A stretch of 64,000 nt of DNA from Miscanthus floridulus (taxonomy: Eukaryota > Streptophyta > Magnoliopsida > Poales > Poaceae), in the NCBI RefSeq assembly GCF_019320115.1, contig NC_089581.1:95206124-95270123 (forward strand), given 5' to 3'. Positions 32,950 through 45,613 of this stretch are shown here, in pieces. Below the pieces are notes generated by a model. That model saw nothing but the letters and a program-made list of their open reading frames with translations, had not been told where the DNA came from and did no database searches. The stretch's first letter is position 1. Each line of letters opens with the position of its first letter. Position numbers and translations under genes: made by a program.

Positions 32950-35900
32950 TGTAACACCCTAAAAATTTCCTCTTTTGAAATAGAGCTAAAATGATTATTT
33001 ATGCATTTTTGTGCACATAAAATATAGGAAAATAAAAATTTTCATTAAATTAAAATACATCATAAGGTAGCAACATGTTTGATGCATACATGCCATTGCA
33101 TTTGATTTTATTGGTTGAGTGGTTTTAATTGAAAAGTCAAAATGGTTAAAATGCTTTTGAAATGAAATTGAAAATGGCTTTGAAATAAAAGAAAAGAAAG
33201 AAAAGAAAATTAGAAAAATAAAAGAATTTAAAAAGTTATTCTCGGAAAACTTACCCAAAATTGGTTCATTTATGTTTGAACTAAAAAGTGTATTTTGAAT
33301 CGTATTTATACTCGATTTGGTTCGTATTTGAAATTCCTTTGAATTAAGAAAAGAAAAAGGGTTTGGAAAAAAATAAAACCTTCCCTCTCTCATTTGGCCC
33401 GAAGGCCCACCCTTCTTTTCCCTTCGGCCCGCACTTCCCCTCTTTCCCGTTTTCCCGGCCTGGGCCTAGCTCATCGCCTGGCCGCTGGCGGCCCATTCCC
33501 CGCGCCTCCCCTTCTTTCTCCGCTTCTCCCGCACTGGCCTACTTGACGGCCCGCAGCCGCGCCTTCCTATTCTTCCATGCGTGCCTGCTCACCGCGCGGC
33601 CCAGCTGGCGCCCCGGCCCACTGGCCTACGCTTGCACCGCACGCGCCGTCCGCTCTCCCTCACTGCCCACGGGCCCCGCCCGTCAGCCGGCCCCGGTCCC
33701 TTCTTCCCCTTCCTTCTTCCTCTGGTTTTCTTTCCTTTCTTCCTCACTGCCGATGGCGCTGCTTCCACGGCAAGCTGCCAGTCCTCCGCACAAGCAAGGA
33801 AGGCAACCAAATTCACAGCGCCTTGATTCCTTTCCTTCTACGCCACAGCCTCGCTCGCCTATAAAGCCCCAGCCGGACCCCCTCCATCTCTCCCTTTTCT
33901 CGTCCGCACTCAAGCTTGCCAGCACCGCCGCAATTCACCGCTCCAATGCCGCAAACGCCATCGCCGACGCCTCTCAAAGATCCGCCGTCATTCAATGGAG
34001 CCGCAGGTACCATTAATTCGTTGTTTTGGTCATGGGTCGCTCGAATTTCCCTAACCCGCACCCTTCTCTCTCTCCAGCCGTCGCCGCCATCGTCAACATG
34101 CCCCGTAGAAGCCTCCCGGACGTCGCAACCACCTCGATCCGACTTCATGGTGAGCTTCTCGTTCCTCCCATGCTCTCCGTTCCTCAAATGGCACCCTACA
34201 ACATCATATCCGCAAGCACCCGACGCCACCGTCCATGGCGCCGCCGTGGGCCGTCATCCTAGCGCGTTTCCCCCACCCTATATTTGCATCCCATTGAGTT
34301 TGCGAGACCCCGTGCTACGCGTAGGTGCCCTTGGCTCGGTCTGGGGTGGCCGGAATCACCGTACCGATGACCACCGACTAGCTCGGACCGTCGGCGACCA
34401 TGGCGCCGCCGTCATGTGCTTCTTCCCTGGCGATCCCTCCGTGCCTACAAACTAGCGCCGATAGATCTTGCGTGAACGGTTGAGATTAAAACGTACATGT
34501 TCACTATGTAACCGGTCTACCATGGACCATGGACTCGGTCCACCGCACCATGTCAGCGCGCACCCACACCCACGTGGTGCATCGTGCCAACCACAGACCG
34601 CCGCGTGGCACCCAGTCAGCAGCCACGGGTCAACCCGTAGTCAAGCCGCGTCGTTTTGCAGAATAGCCCCCTTATTTTTGTAGAATCAACCCGCAGTCTA
34701 AATCAGTTCAAATGAATTGTTTTTCAGTCCTATTTTTATTCACTTTTGACCTTGTAGTTTCCAGAAATAGTACCCGTAGTCCAGCAGCCATGTAATTTCA
34801 TATTTTAATTGTTTTAATTCAAATTTGAGTTCAATTAATTATAGAAATGCCACTGAACCTTATTTCATGCGTAACTTTTGCGTTTTAAGTCCAATTTAAC
34901 CCGTTCAAATTGCGTTAGGACCGTATTTATGTTTTCTACGTGTTTATACAACTGTTAGGCATGTTTTCAACACTTGAAATTCATGGGTAGATTTAATCTA
35001 TTATTTAACTATAGGAAAACTTGTTTAAATCATAACTTATTCATTTTAACTCCGAAAAAGTCTGTTCAAGTTGCGTTTGTTTCATAACGACGAGATCTAC
35101 GCGTTAGTAATAGTGTTTACTATATTACTATTTCTGAAATAACATGGTTTAAATCATATCTTGATTAATGATTATGCAACTGGGTTTTATACATAAAATA
35201 TGATTTGTTTTACTTTTGTTTTATAATTTAAATCTAAAATTGACTTAATTTAATCTATATTATTTATTAAATATCTTTTATATATGAATTCATATAGTTA
35301 ACATAAATAAAGCCTATAGTTTTCTTTTCCACGTATTAAGCAAATCTCTCGGTAGTTGTAACTTTTCAACCGTAGCTCCGATTAGCGTGCTTCTCGTGAC
35401 TGAGTGATCGAAGCGATGCGTAGAATCGTATTTCAATCTCTTTTACTTATGATTGGTGTGCTGTTCTTATATAGATGCAATTGTATGCTATGCATGTATG
35501 TGTATGGATGTTTGTGTTGTGTTCTACGATTACGTCCAGTCGGTGAGATACACGTGGTGATCTAGAAGAAGAAGAAGGACGTTGAAGAATAAAGCATACC
35601 AAAGGATTGGTGTGTAAGGCAAGTATAGCATAGGACTATCCTTGTTACCCATTCACATTTAATCACTTAATTCATATTGCATGTGTCTACCTTGATGCCA
35701 ATAAGGATATCATAGATATTTGATATCTTGTACCTTGAAACCTTTGGAATATTACATTGGGTAGTTTTTGCTAGTGCTTAATCAAAACTATGATCTTGTA
35801 ATTTGACTAATGGTATATGCAATAAACATTGAAACATGACTTTTTTAGCAACATAGAAACAGGGGGTTGGAGTGTTTAGCTACTTTCTAAATGCTTTAGA

Positions 35901-36824
35901 TTCCTCTCCCTAAGGACTTATCTGTAAGCGATCATCCGGACTTACAGTACAGTTGTGAGGGCCATATGGCTCTGGCTTTAGCTCAGTATGAGGACCTTTT
36001 CTAGCTTGTTAGTGGTTACCTTTAAGGCGCACGAGGGCATGTTTCCTTTTCTGCTAGGTTGTGTGTACCGTGCTGCGATGCCCACGTGTGCCACTCCTAG
36101 AGAAGGGCCACATACGCCTAGCGGCCCTAACTTGTTAGACGAACCTTTGAAAGGCTTCATAGTGAACCCTACCGACCTTCCTTGGTAGTGGGTCAAGAGG
36201 ATGATTACCTTGGGCAAAAGGGTAAATCACGACTCACAGTGAAAGTGTACAAACTGATATATCAGCCGTGCTCACGGTCACGAGCGGCCTTGGACCCTTA
36301 TGGAGTAGAGATAATCACTAATGGATAATGGTACTAATGATTAATTGTTTATGCTATACATTATTCATGTTTACCTGATCATGTGTTTATGAGCTTATGG
36401 ATAAACTTGTTGCCAACCAATTACTAAAATTATGCTAAACAAAGGCTAATCATAGTAAACCAGTGTCAGCCTTTTGAGCCTCGTAAACTCCATGATATAA
36501 TTGTTAAGTACGACATGTACTTATGCTTGTTTTACTTTTCTATACTTTGGATAAAAATCCCGGATGGGTACCAGATTGCTGGTTTAGAGGAGTTAGGCTT
36601 GTGGTCAACCAGTCAGTCGTCCCTGTGGATTTGGAGTCTTCGCCTAAAGATCGGAGTTGACTTTTCACTGTCTATACTCTGAGGTTAATTTTCTTTTACT
36701 AATACGTTATGTAATAAATATTGTCTCTTGATATTACTCTTATTTGTGGCTATATGTGAGATTTGACTTCCTAGGCTCATATATAGTGTGTATCTGGTTT
36801 TGTCTTTAAAACTGGGTGTTATCA
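32950..36824 (+). repeat. 5' LTR (3875 bp) of the non-autonomous element
   Basis: Starts TGTAACACCC and ends near GGGTGTTATCA. A TATA box (TATAAAG, 33860-33866) follows a GC-rich, C/T-rich block (33400-33850). Compared with the 3' LTR it has an extra ~582 bp at 34034-34615. Long open frames at 33363-34683 lie in the GC-rich block, but shifts and stops in the partner LTR show they are not genes. Confidence 0.9.
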
Positions 36825-36827
36825 AAG

Positions 36828-36839
36828 TGGTATCAGAGC
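36828..36839 (+). promoter_or_regulatory. Primer-binding site (tRNA-iMet)
   Basis: TGGTATCAGAGC shortly after the LTR end. Confidence 0.92.
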
Positions 36840-37016
36840 AATGCTAACTGTAGGACGCAAGCCTAGATAGAACTAGACGTTTTAGCATGCTTTTATCTTG
36901 CTTAGTTCTTGTTTTCTCTCCAACCTTGTTATTTGCTAAAATTTATGCTCACTTCAGTCTCTGTCTGTTATGAAAACTTTATCTCTATTCTCAATCCTCT
37001 TTCTTTGTTTATATAG

Positions 37017-38285
37017 ATGGGTCATAATGAACAGACCACCAGCATCAAAGATCAAGAGGACCAAGCTACGCTGTCTTTAACTGCATTCGACAAGGAGAAG
37101 CTTGTAGCTATGCAACAACAAGCACCAGAAGGTATGACACAACCTAGGAGTTTTCAATAGTGCTTGCCACAAGGTCAAACCAACATACCAAAGGGACTAG
37201 TGAAGAGACAAGTAACAGAAGCTTGGAAGAATATGAAGTCCAACGAAGATGTTGGAAGGACGGCACATGAATGCCAGGATCAACCACAGCCGAAACAAGA
37301 ACAGAAGGTCCAGAAGAAATAGGAGCAAGGAAGTAAAGCAAAGAGAAACTACATCCATGGAAGATTGAATAATGTGGATATGACTACCACTCATGGAGCT
37401 AAGGAGGTTGTGTATGGTTTCATTCCAGTAAACTCAGCTTCCGCCACAGTGCTATTTGACCCCAGAGCTTCACATTCATTTATCTCTAGTGCATACGTAA
37501 AGGAACATAAGATAACTATGCTTCCAATGAGGAGACCAGTGATAGTTAAGTCCCCAAGAGGAGAAATGAAGGCAAACCACAAATGCCCAAGAGTTAGTCT
37601 TAATATCATAGGGGTAAAATTTGAAGCAAACCTTATTGTATTAGAGTTAGTGGACATTGATGTCATTCTTGGAATGGGATGGATGTCAGCATGTACAGGA
37701 GTGATCAAGTATGCCCAGCGTTCGGTGCTTCTAACCACACCGTCAGGAGAAAGAATTGAGTATGAAGGTATTCAGCCTGTACCTGAGGACAATGTGGATA
37801 AGAAGAGAAAGGAGGTCTCACCAGAGTCAGAATCAGGAAGCAACCAACATTCAAGTTCTATTACATCATCACATCCAGCTCCAATCCCTGGTCAGATAAA
37901 CCCAGACTCTAAAGAATTAGAAGTTTCTCAAGCTAAGGTTACTCCACTCTTTCCACATGAGGTATGCATAGATGGGTGGACAATCACCTACACGGAGTTT
38001 CAACCCCGAAAGATCAAGTGAGCTAAAAAGCGGTCTAGTCAAACAAAGATGAACTTACAGAATCAGCAAGCTGACAATACTCTAAGCAACAATTCTATGG
38101 AGTATGACATCACAAAAGATCCAGCTAAGAGGAAGTGTTATCATTGCTAGCAGGAAGGACATTATGTTAAATCTTGCCCATAGAAGAATCAACAAGTACA
38201 CCATGGAAATAGCCAAAATCAGATCACTACTGGTCTGTCACCAGAAAGTGTCAGTGATAACCAACCTGAAAGAAGTAATTGGTAA
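37017..38285 (+). pseudogene. Protease / CCHC ORF with unusual domain order
   Basis: From ATG 37017 (MGHNEQTTSIKDQEDQ) one frame runs ~422 codons to TAA 38283, with premature stops at about 37158 (TAG), 37320 (TAG), 38019 (TGA), 38148 (TAG) and 38172 (TAG). The N-terminal part is short, with no capsid domain. A retropepsin-like domain follows (GFIPVNSASATVLFDPRASH at about 37416-37475, then DVILGMGWMSACTGVIKYA), then a polar linker. A zinc knuckle comes only after it (CYHC..QEGHYVKSC, about 38136-38170). In standard gypsy elements the knuckle precedes the protease. The catalytic DSG/DTG is DPR and the usual GMDW is GMGW, so protease activity is not expected. Confidence 0.72.
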
Positions 38286-39655
38286 GAGTGGTGAATGAAG
38301 AAGTTATGCTAGACTATCAAAGATCCTTAGTTAAGGATAGGAGTTGTGCCCCTTATGTAATAAAAATGATAGTATCGCAAGTTGAGTCAAAGAATGAGTT
38401 ATGCATTTTTAAGTGCTTTGTCGAATTATCATTATGTTTATGCTTGTTTTGCATCTTTATAATGATTGCAATGATCTTATTGGGTGTTCCCGCAAATTCA
38501 TTTAGTTCATAGGTTTAAGGTATAAGGATTAATGAAATAAATAGTTGGGTTATGGTTTTCTTCTGTTTTTTCTATCCTATTTTCGGAGCTGCCTGTCTTT
38601 ATCGGTTCATATCTCTGATTTTGGATGATCAAAAATCCTAAGGAAATTCTGGACAACAGTAGACTTCAATCACAAGACGATGCAAGCTATACTTTGGTGT
38701 CCTCTGGTTTATCTATTCTTAAGGGGGTAGCCAAGTGGAAGAATTTGAAAGATGAAGTATCATACGTTCTAGTTTGCGCAGCGGAAGCGTGGTGGTACCC
38801 AAAGATTCAAGAGGAACTCAGAGTTTCAATGAGCTTCGGTTAGAAGTCCAAGAAAGGTTTATCTAAGGCCAGCAAGATGTTGATAAAGTTACCGGAGAAG
38901 CTTTTAAGTTAGTTTGGATCAAGAGACCTCAGCCAAGTGTTTGAAGGAGTCTAAGAAATCGAAGTAAAACCTAAGTATTAGCTTTGTCAGATCAGGACAA
39001 GAGCTTTATATCCACTATGATGCACCTTATCAAGGTGTGGGATGTGTCCTTATATGCATGAGTTGAACTAACATGTTATCTGGAGCTATCCATTGTAGAG
39101 CATGGAAGTACCATCTTCTTGAAAGTAAAAGTGACATCTAGGAGGATCACAAGAGTATATAGGACATCTTCACCAAGTTGGTCTTTGAGCTTGTGAAAAC
39201 CTCGTTGGAATGAGATTGATTGTGACTTGGAAAAGTGCTATCATTTCAAGAATTGAAGTCATGGCCGACGCCCTTAGCAACGGAGAATTGTGCTAAGAAG
39301 GTTCGAGTAACACCAAGGATTAAGAGTTGTATTCCCAGTTCGAGAAACTTCACCAGGATCATAAATGTTTTGAAGATTGGTGGTAGATTCTCTTTCGGAC
39401 CAAGAACATAAGGAAGCTTCGTTGGAAGGTGAACATATGAGGAAATAGAATTATGGCCTAGTGATTAGGGTTACCTGAGAGTGGTTCGAGGTACCTATCA
39501 AAGTTTTGGAATTAGTTAGGTAAGTTACTTGGAGTAAGGGCAACAGGTATGTAAAGTAATGTGGATCTTTATCAATGCAAGACGATGGAACTACACGAGG
39601 AAGTAAAGAAGAATCCAAGGACGGAGTATTCCCATCTCTTAGTCGATGTCTTCCA
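38286..39655 (+). pseudogene. Remnant of pol (RNase H region)
   Basis: No open frame of useful length. At about 39000-39140 fragments such as YIHYDAPYQGVGCVLI and, in shifted frames, EDHKSI and FTKL echo the RNase H block seen intact in the Tekay element ([15 protein letters not shown] ... [12 protein letters not shown]). The rest is unrecognisable. A 72-codon frame at 38625-38843 (KNLKDEVSYVLVCAAEAWWY) has no clear family. Confidence 0.45.
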
Positions 39656-39673
39656 AATCTCGAGGACGAGATT
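39656..39673 (+). promoter_or_regulatory. Hairpin upstream of polypurine tract
   Basis: AATCTCG-AGGA-CGAGATT, the same 7-bp stem as in the Tekay element at 20804-20821, followed by TCATCTCAAGGGGGGTAGA (PPT about 39680-39690). Confidence 0.7.
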
Positions 39674-39693
39674 CATCTCAAGGGGGGTAGAAT

Positions 39694-42600
39694 TGTAACA
39701 CCCTAAAAATTTCCTCTTTTGAAATAGAGCTAAAATGATTATTTATGTATTTTTGTGCACATAAAATATAGGAAAATAAAAATTTTCATTAAATTAAAAT
39801 ACATCATAAGGTAGCAACATGTTTGATGCATACATGCCATTGCATTTGATTTTATTGGTTGAGTGGTTTTAATTGAAAAGTCAAAATGGTTAAAATGCTT
39901 TTGAAATGAAATTGAAAATGGCTTTGAAATAAAAGAAAAGAAAGAAAAGAAAATTAGAAAAATAAAAGAATTTAAAAAGTTATTCTCGGAAAACTTACCA
40001 AAAATTGGTTCATTTATGTTTGAACTAAAAAGTGTATTTTGAATCATATTTATACTCGATTTGGTTCGTATTTGAAATTGCTTTGAATTAAGAAAAGAAA
40101 AAGGGTTTGGAAAAAAATAAAACCTTCCCTCTCTCATTTGGCCCGAAGGCCCACCCTTCTTTTCCCTTCGGCCCGCACTTCCCCTCCTTCCCGTTTTCCC
40201 GGCCTCGGCCCAGCTCATCGCCTGGCCGCTGGCGGCCCATTCCCCGCGCCTCCCCTTCTTTCTCCGCTTCTCCTGCATCGGCCCACTCGGCGGCCCGCGG
40301 CCGCGCCTTCCTTCTCTTCCACGCGCGCCTGCTCACCGCGCGGCCTAGCTGGCGCCTCGGCCCGCTCGGCCTACGCCCGCACCGCACGCGCCATCCGCTC
40401 TCCCTCACTGCCTACGGGTTCCGCCCGTCAGCCGGCCCCGGTCCCTTCTTCCACTTCCTTCTTCCTCCTGTTTTCTTTCCTTTCTTCCTCACCGCCGATG
40501 GCGCTGCTTCCACGGCAAGCTGCCAGTCCTCCACGCAAGCAAGGAAGGCAACCAAATTCGCAGCGCCCCAATTCCTTTCCTTCTACGCCATAGCCCCGCC
40601 CGCCTATAAAGCCCTAGCCGGACCCCCTCCATCTCTCCCTTTTCCCGTCCGCGCTCAAGCTCGCCAGTGCCACCGCAATTCACCACTCCAGTGCCGCAAA
40701 CGCCATCGCCGACGCCTCTCGGAGATCCGTCGTCATTCAACGGAGCCGTAGGTACCATTAATTCATTGTTTTGGTCATTCAGCAGCCACGGGTCAACCCG
40801 TAGTCAAGCCACGCTGTTTTGCAGAATAGCCCCCCTATTTTCATAGAATCAACCCGCAGTCCAAATCAGTTCAAATGAATTGTTTTTCAGTCCTATTTTT
40901 ATTCACTTTAGACCCTGTAGTTTCCAAAAATAGTACCCACAGTCCAGCAGCCATGTAATTTCATATTTTAATTGTTTTAATTCAAATTTGAGTTCAATTA
41001 ATTACAAAAATGCCACTAAACCTTATTTCATGTGTAACTTTTGCGTTTTAAGTCCGATTTAACCCGTTCAAATTGCGTTAGGATCGTATTTATGTTTTCT
41101 ACGTGTTTATACAACTGTTAGGCATGTTTTCAACACTTGAAATTCATGGGTAGATTTAATCTATTATTTAACTATAGGAAAACTTGTTTAAATCATAACT
41201 TATTCATTTTAACTCCGAAAAAGTCCATTCAAGTTGCGTTTGTTTCATAACGACGAGATCTACGCGTTAGTAATAGTGTTTACTATATTACTATTTCTGA
41301 AATAACATGGTTTAAATCATATCTTGATTAATGATTATGCAACTGGGTTTTATACATAAAATATGATTTGTTTTACTTTTGTTTTATAATTTAAATCTAA
41401 AATTGACTTAATTTAATCTATATTATTTATTAAATATCTTTTATATATGAATTCATATAGTTAACATAAATGAAGCCTATAGTTTTCTTTTCCACGTATT
41501 AAGCAAATCTCTCGGTAGTTGTAACTTTTCAACCATAGCTCCGATTAGCGTGCTTCTCGTGACTGAGTGATCGTAGCGATGCGTAGAATCGTATTTCAAT
41601 CTCTTTTACTTATGATTGGTGTGTTGTTCTGATATAGATGCAATTGTATGCTATGCATGTATGTGTATGGATGTTTGTGTGGTGTTCTACGATTACGTCC
41701 AGTCGGTGAGATACACGTGGTGATCCAGAAGAAGAAGAAGGACGTTGAAGAATAAAGCTTACCGAAGGATTGGTGTGTAAGGCAAGTATAGCATGGGACT
41801 ACCCTTGTTACCCATTCACATTTAATCACTTAATTCATATTGCATGTGTCTACCTTGATGCCAATAAGGATATCCTAGATATTTGATATCTTGTACCTTG
41901 AAACCTTTGGGATATTGCATTGGGTAGTTTTTGCTAGTGCTTAATCAAAACCATGATCTTGTAACTTGACTAATGGTATATGCAATAAATATTAAAACAT
42001 GACTTTTTTAGCAACATGGAAATAGGGGGCTGGAGTGTTTAGCTACTTTCTAAATGCTTCAGATTCCTCTCCCTAAGGACTTATCTGTAAGCGATCATCC
42101 GGGACTTACAGTACAGCTGTGAGGGCCATATGGCTCTAGCTTTAGCTCGGTATGAGGACCTTTTCTAGCTTGTTAGCGGTTACCTTTAAGGTGCATGAGG
42201 GTATGTTTCCTTTTCTACTAGGTTGTGTGTACCGTGTTGTGATGCACACGCGTGCCACTCCTAGAGAAGGGCCACATACGCCTAGCAGCCCTAACTTGTT
42301 AGACGAACCTTTGAAAGGCTTCATAGTGAACCCTGCCGACCTTCCTTGGTAGTGGGTCAAGAGGCTGATCACCTCGGGCGAAAGGGTAAATCATGACTCA
42401 CAATGAAAGTGTACAAACTCTGCAGAGTATAAAACTGATATATCAGTCGTGCTCACGGTCACGAGCGGCCTTGGACCCTTATGGAATAGAGATGATCACT
42501 AATGGATAATGATACTAATGATTAATTGTTTATGCTATACATTATTCATGTTTACCTGATCATGTGTTTATGGGCTTATGGATAAACTTATTGCCAACCA

Positions 42601-43004
42601 ATTGCTAAAATTATGCTAAACAAAGGCTAATCGTAGTAAACCAGTGTCAGCCTTTTGAGCCTCATGAACCCCATGATATAATTGTTAAGTACGACATGTA
42701 CTTACGCTTGTTTTACTTTTCTATACTTTGGATAAAAATCCTGGATGGGTACCAGATTGCTGGTTTGGAGGAGTTAGGCTTGTGGTCAACGAGTCAGTCG
42801 TCTCTGTGGATTTGGAGTCTTCGCCTGAAGATCGGAGTCAACTTTCCGCTGTCTATACTCTGAGGTTAATTTTCTTTTACTAATACGTTATGTAATAAGT
42901 ATTGTCTCTTGATATTACCCTTATTTGTGGCAATATGTGAGATTTGACTTCCTAGGCTCACATATAGTGTGTATCTGGTTTTGTCTTTAAAACTGGGTGC
43001 TACA
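39694..43004 (+). repeat. 3' LTR (3311 bp) of the non-autonomous element
   Basis: Colinear with the 5' LTR except that TTGGTCAT at 40771-40778 joins directly to TCAGCAGCC, skipping ~582 bp. TATA at 40605-40610. Ends GGGTGCTACA, followed by the CGCTA duplication. Confidence 0.9.
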
Positions 43005-43009
43005 CGCTA

Positions 43010-43612
43010 GGGCAAGATGGAGCCCGTGCGCACCCATAGAGCGTGCAGCTTGGGTGGAGGTGGCCTGATGAGATCGGACCACAAGCAGCAATGACTCCAA
43101 GCCGCGTGGTTCGGCGATGGTGGGGAAGAACGGTGGCAGTGGCAGCTGAGGGTTGCGAGCAGCGCCTGCGACAGAGTTGATCAAGGTGGATATAATGGCA
43201 GCGCTCGGCTTGGGATGAGCGGTGGCATGGAGGTAATGAACAGCAGCGGCAGGAGCTCTGCTGCTCAATGTCCATGGCGGACACGCTTTGGAGCGACTTG
43301 GCACATGGCGCCAAAGAGGGAGACGAGCTGGGAGGCGAGAGCAAGTGAGGAAGAGAGACAAAGGGTGAGCACTCGGCCATGGCACGCTCCGCATCAATGC
43401 GAGGGAAGGCAGGGACGCGTGGCGAGGAGGTGGGGGCGCTGCCCTTGCATAGATTCCATGAAGGCAAATCATCGGACACCTGGTGAGCTACGGGCCAAAC
43501 TAGGCTATGGGCCTTGAAGCAAAGTTGCTGATCTTGGGCTGCTCTACAACTTCTATTAAAGGTGCACGGCCATTAGAGCAGCGGATTAGGAGATAATTAA
43601 GTCCTAAAGTGC
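43010..43612 (-). mobile_element. Old gypsy LTR, fragment 2
   Basis: GC-rich piece of the interrupted minus-strand LTR, between the CGCTA duplication of one insertion and the CACTA duplication of the next. Open frames of 160 codons on the minus strand (43000-43479) overlap in two frames and have no recognisable domain; they reflect the GC-rich upstream part of the LTR. Confidence 0.5.
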
Positions 43613-43617
43613 CACTA
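43613..43617. repeat. Target-site duplication CACTA (left)
   Basis: CACTA before the copia 5' LTR, repeated at 54580-54584 after the 3' LTR. Confidence 0.9.
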
Positions 43618-45556
43618 TGAAAGCTCTAGTTTGGTTTTGGTGAAATGATGAAACCCTAAGTGCTAACCTAGTTAATCAAGTTATCATGAGATAGGTAGCA
43701 CATTCCAAGTGGTGAAGAAAATGAAGATCATAACATGATGATGGTGATGCCATGGTGATGATCAAGTGCTTGGACTTGAAAAGAAGAAAGAGAAAAACAA
43801 AAGGCTCAAGGCAAAGGTATAAATGGTAGGAGCTATTTTGTTTTGGTGATCGAGACACTTAGTGAGTGTGATCACATTTAGGATTGATAGCCGTACTATA
43901 AAGAGGAGTGAAACTTGTATCGGAATGCGGTTATCAAAGTGCCACTAGATGCTCTAACTCATTGCATATGCATTTAGGATCTACTTGAGTGCTAACACCC
44001 TTGAAAATGTTTGTGAAAATAAGCTAACACATGTGCACAAGGTGATACACTTGATGGTTGGCACATTTGAGCAAGGGTTAGGAACTTCATCGGAGGAGTG
44101 TCCACCCGTAGAGTGCGGATAGTCCGACGGTGCCACTGGTGCCCTTTACTGAAAAGACGGAGGTCACTGCAAGTGACCAGACGCTGGTCTCGGAAGGACC
44201 GGCACATTCGGTCAGTTGAAGTAGCAAAGACGCTGGCCTTGGTCTCTGACCAGACACTGGGTCACTTAGTGACTGGACGCTAATGGGGTGCATCCAGTCC
44301 TGCTGACATGGCAGTGCATAGAGGGGACGTCGAGTGACCGAACGCTGGGTGAGTCCGGTCGAGCATGACCAGACACGTCCGATCGTGATTTCCCATTTCT
44401 GGATGCTTACTAGAAACGACCGGACACAGAGGTCCAGCGTCCGGTCACTTCACAGTAGCACATCCGGTCATCAGTTGATCGTTAGGACCGAGTGCTCAAT
44501 ATTTGAAGAGAGGGGACATGTGGCATGCATCGCGCGACCGGACGCTATGGTCCAGCGTCCGGTCAATCTGACCGGCATGTTCGGTCGGCCAGTGTTTAGT
44601 GTAGTGAGGAGCCCAACAACTCTATTAGTGGGGGCTTTCTATTTAAGCCCCATGGCCAGCTCAAGCTCACTCTCTTGGCCATTTGCATTAACATAGCAAC
44701 CTTGTGAGCTTAGCCAAAACCCTCCCACTCATCTCCATCATTGATTCATCATCTTTGTGAGATTGGGAGAGAATCCAAGTGCATTGCTTGAGTGTTTGCA
44801 TCTAGAGGCACTTGGTGTTCATGTTTCGCTGTGGGATTCTCTTGTTACTCTTGGTGGCTGCCGCCACCTTGATGGCTTGGAGCAGCGACGATCGTCGAGC
44901 GGAGGTTGGTGATTGTCTCCGGCTCCGATCATGGTGATTGTGAGGGGTTCTTGACCTTTCCCCGGCAGAGAGCAAAAAGGTACTCTAGTGGATTGCTCGT
45001 GGCTTGTGTGATCCTCATCTTGTGTTGGTTGTGCGGCACCCTATTAAGGGTTTCACGTGTGATGCCAATTAGCGTGTGAACCTCCAAGTGAGTGAATCAC
45101 CACAATGAGGACTAGCTTGCCGGCAAGCAAGTGAACCTCGGTAAAAAATCATTGTGTCATCATTTGATTCTGAGGTGATTGGTCTTCATTGTTATTCATT
45201 CTTGTGATTGATTGGCTTCTTCCTCGACACGGCGAAATAACCTTCTTGCTCACTCTCTTTACATTACCACAAACTAGTTGTCAAGCTTTTTAGTGTAGCT
45301 AGTTGTGAGAGCTTGTTAGTTTGGTTAGTGGGGCTGTTTAGTTAGCTTTTGAGAGCACACTAACTTAGTGTAGTGTCATAGCTATTGTGTGGATAGAAAC
45401 TATATAAACTAGAATTGTGGTAGGTGGCTTGCTATTTTAGTAGACTAGCGCAACACTTGCTTTGCCTCATAATTGTCTAACCGATTTGTTAAGTGTTGTT
45501 GTAGAAATTTTTAATAGGCTATTCACCCCCCCCCCTCTAGCCATTAGGACCTTTCA
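43618..45556 (+). repeat. Copia 5' LTR (1939 bp)
   Basis: TGAAAGCTCTAG ... GGACCTTTCA. TATA-like TATTTAA at 44640-44646. Upstream lies a dense run of ACCGGACGC / GCGTCCGGT motifs (about 44130-44610), many changed to ACCAGACGC. Ends in a C-run (CCCCCCCCC at about 45527) shortly before the LTR end. Confidence 0.92.
44130..44610 (+). repeat. CCGGACG motif array in copia 5' LTR
   Basis: About a dozen copies, in both orientations, of GACCGGACGCT and AGCGTCCGGTC (or one-base variants) within ~480 bp, just upstream of the TATA box. The array recurs in the 3' LTR at about 53195-53600 with more CpG intact. Neighbouring opposite copies such as CCGGACGCTATGGTCCAGCG could pair as hairpins. Confidence 0.65.
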
Positions 45557-45558
45557 AG

Positions 45559-45570
45559 TGGTATCAGAGC
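45559..45570 (+). promoter_or_regulatory. Primer-binding site (tRNA-iMet)
   Basis: TGGTATCAGAGC two bases after the LTR end. Confidence 0.92.
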
Positions 45571-45613
45571 CGAGGTCATCGTGATTTGAGGCTTAACAAC
45601 CTTCGGTGTAAAA

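Larger units (their letters stand above)
32950..43004 (+). mobile_element. Non-autonomous chromovirus-like gypsy element
   Basis: 10-kb element bounded by CGCTA duplications, with LTRs 32950-36824 and 39694-43004 (start TGTAACACCC), primer site 36828-36839 and polypurine tract before the 3' LTR. The internal region is only ~2.9 kb: a rearranged protease/zinc-knuckle ORF and faint RNase H remnants, with no RT or integrase domain. The terminal sequences, the pre-PPT hairpin and the protease resemble chromoviruses, so it probably depended on an autonomous relative. Confidence 0.88.

Noticed and set aside
33363..34683. Open frames up to 217 codons in the GC-rich part of the second gypsy LTR (again at 40088-40758).
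   Set aside because: Proline/serine/arginine-rich readings of a promoter-like C/T-rich block; not conserved in frame between the two LTRs.
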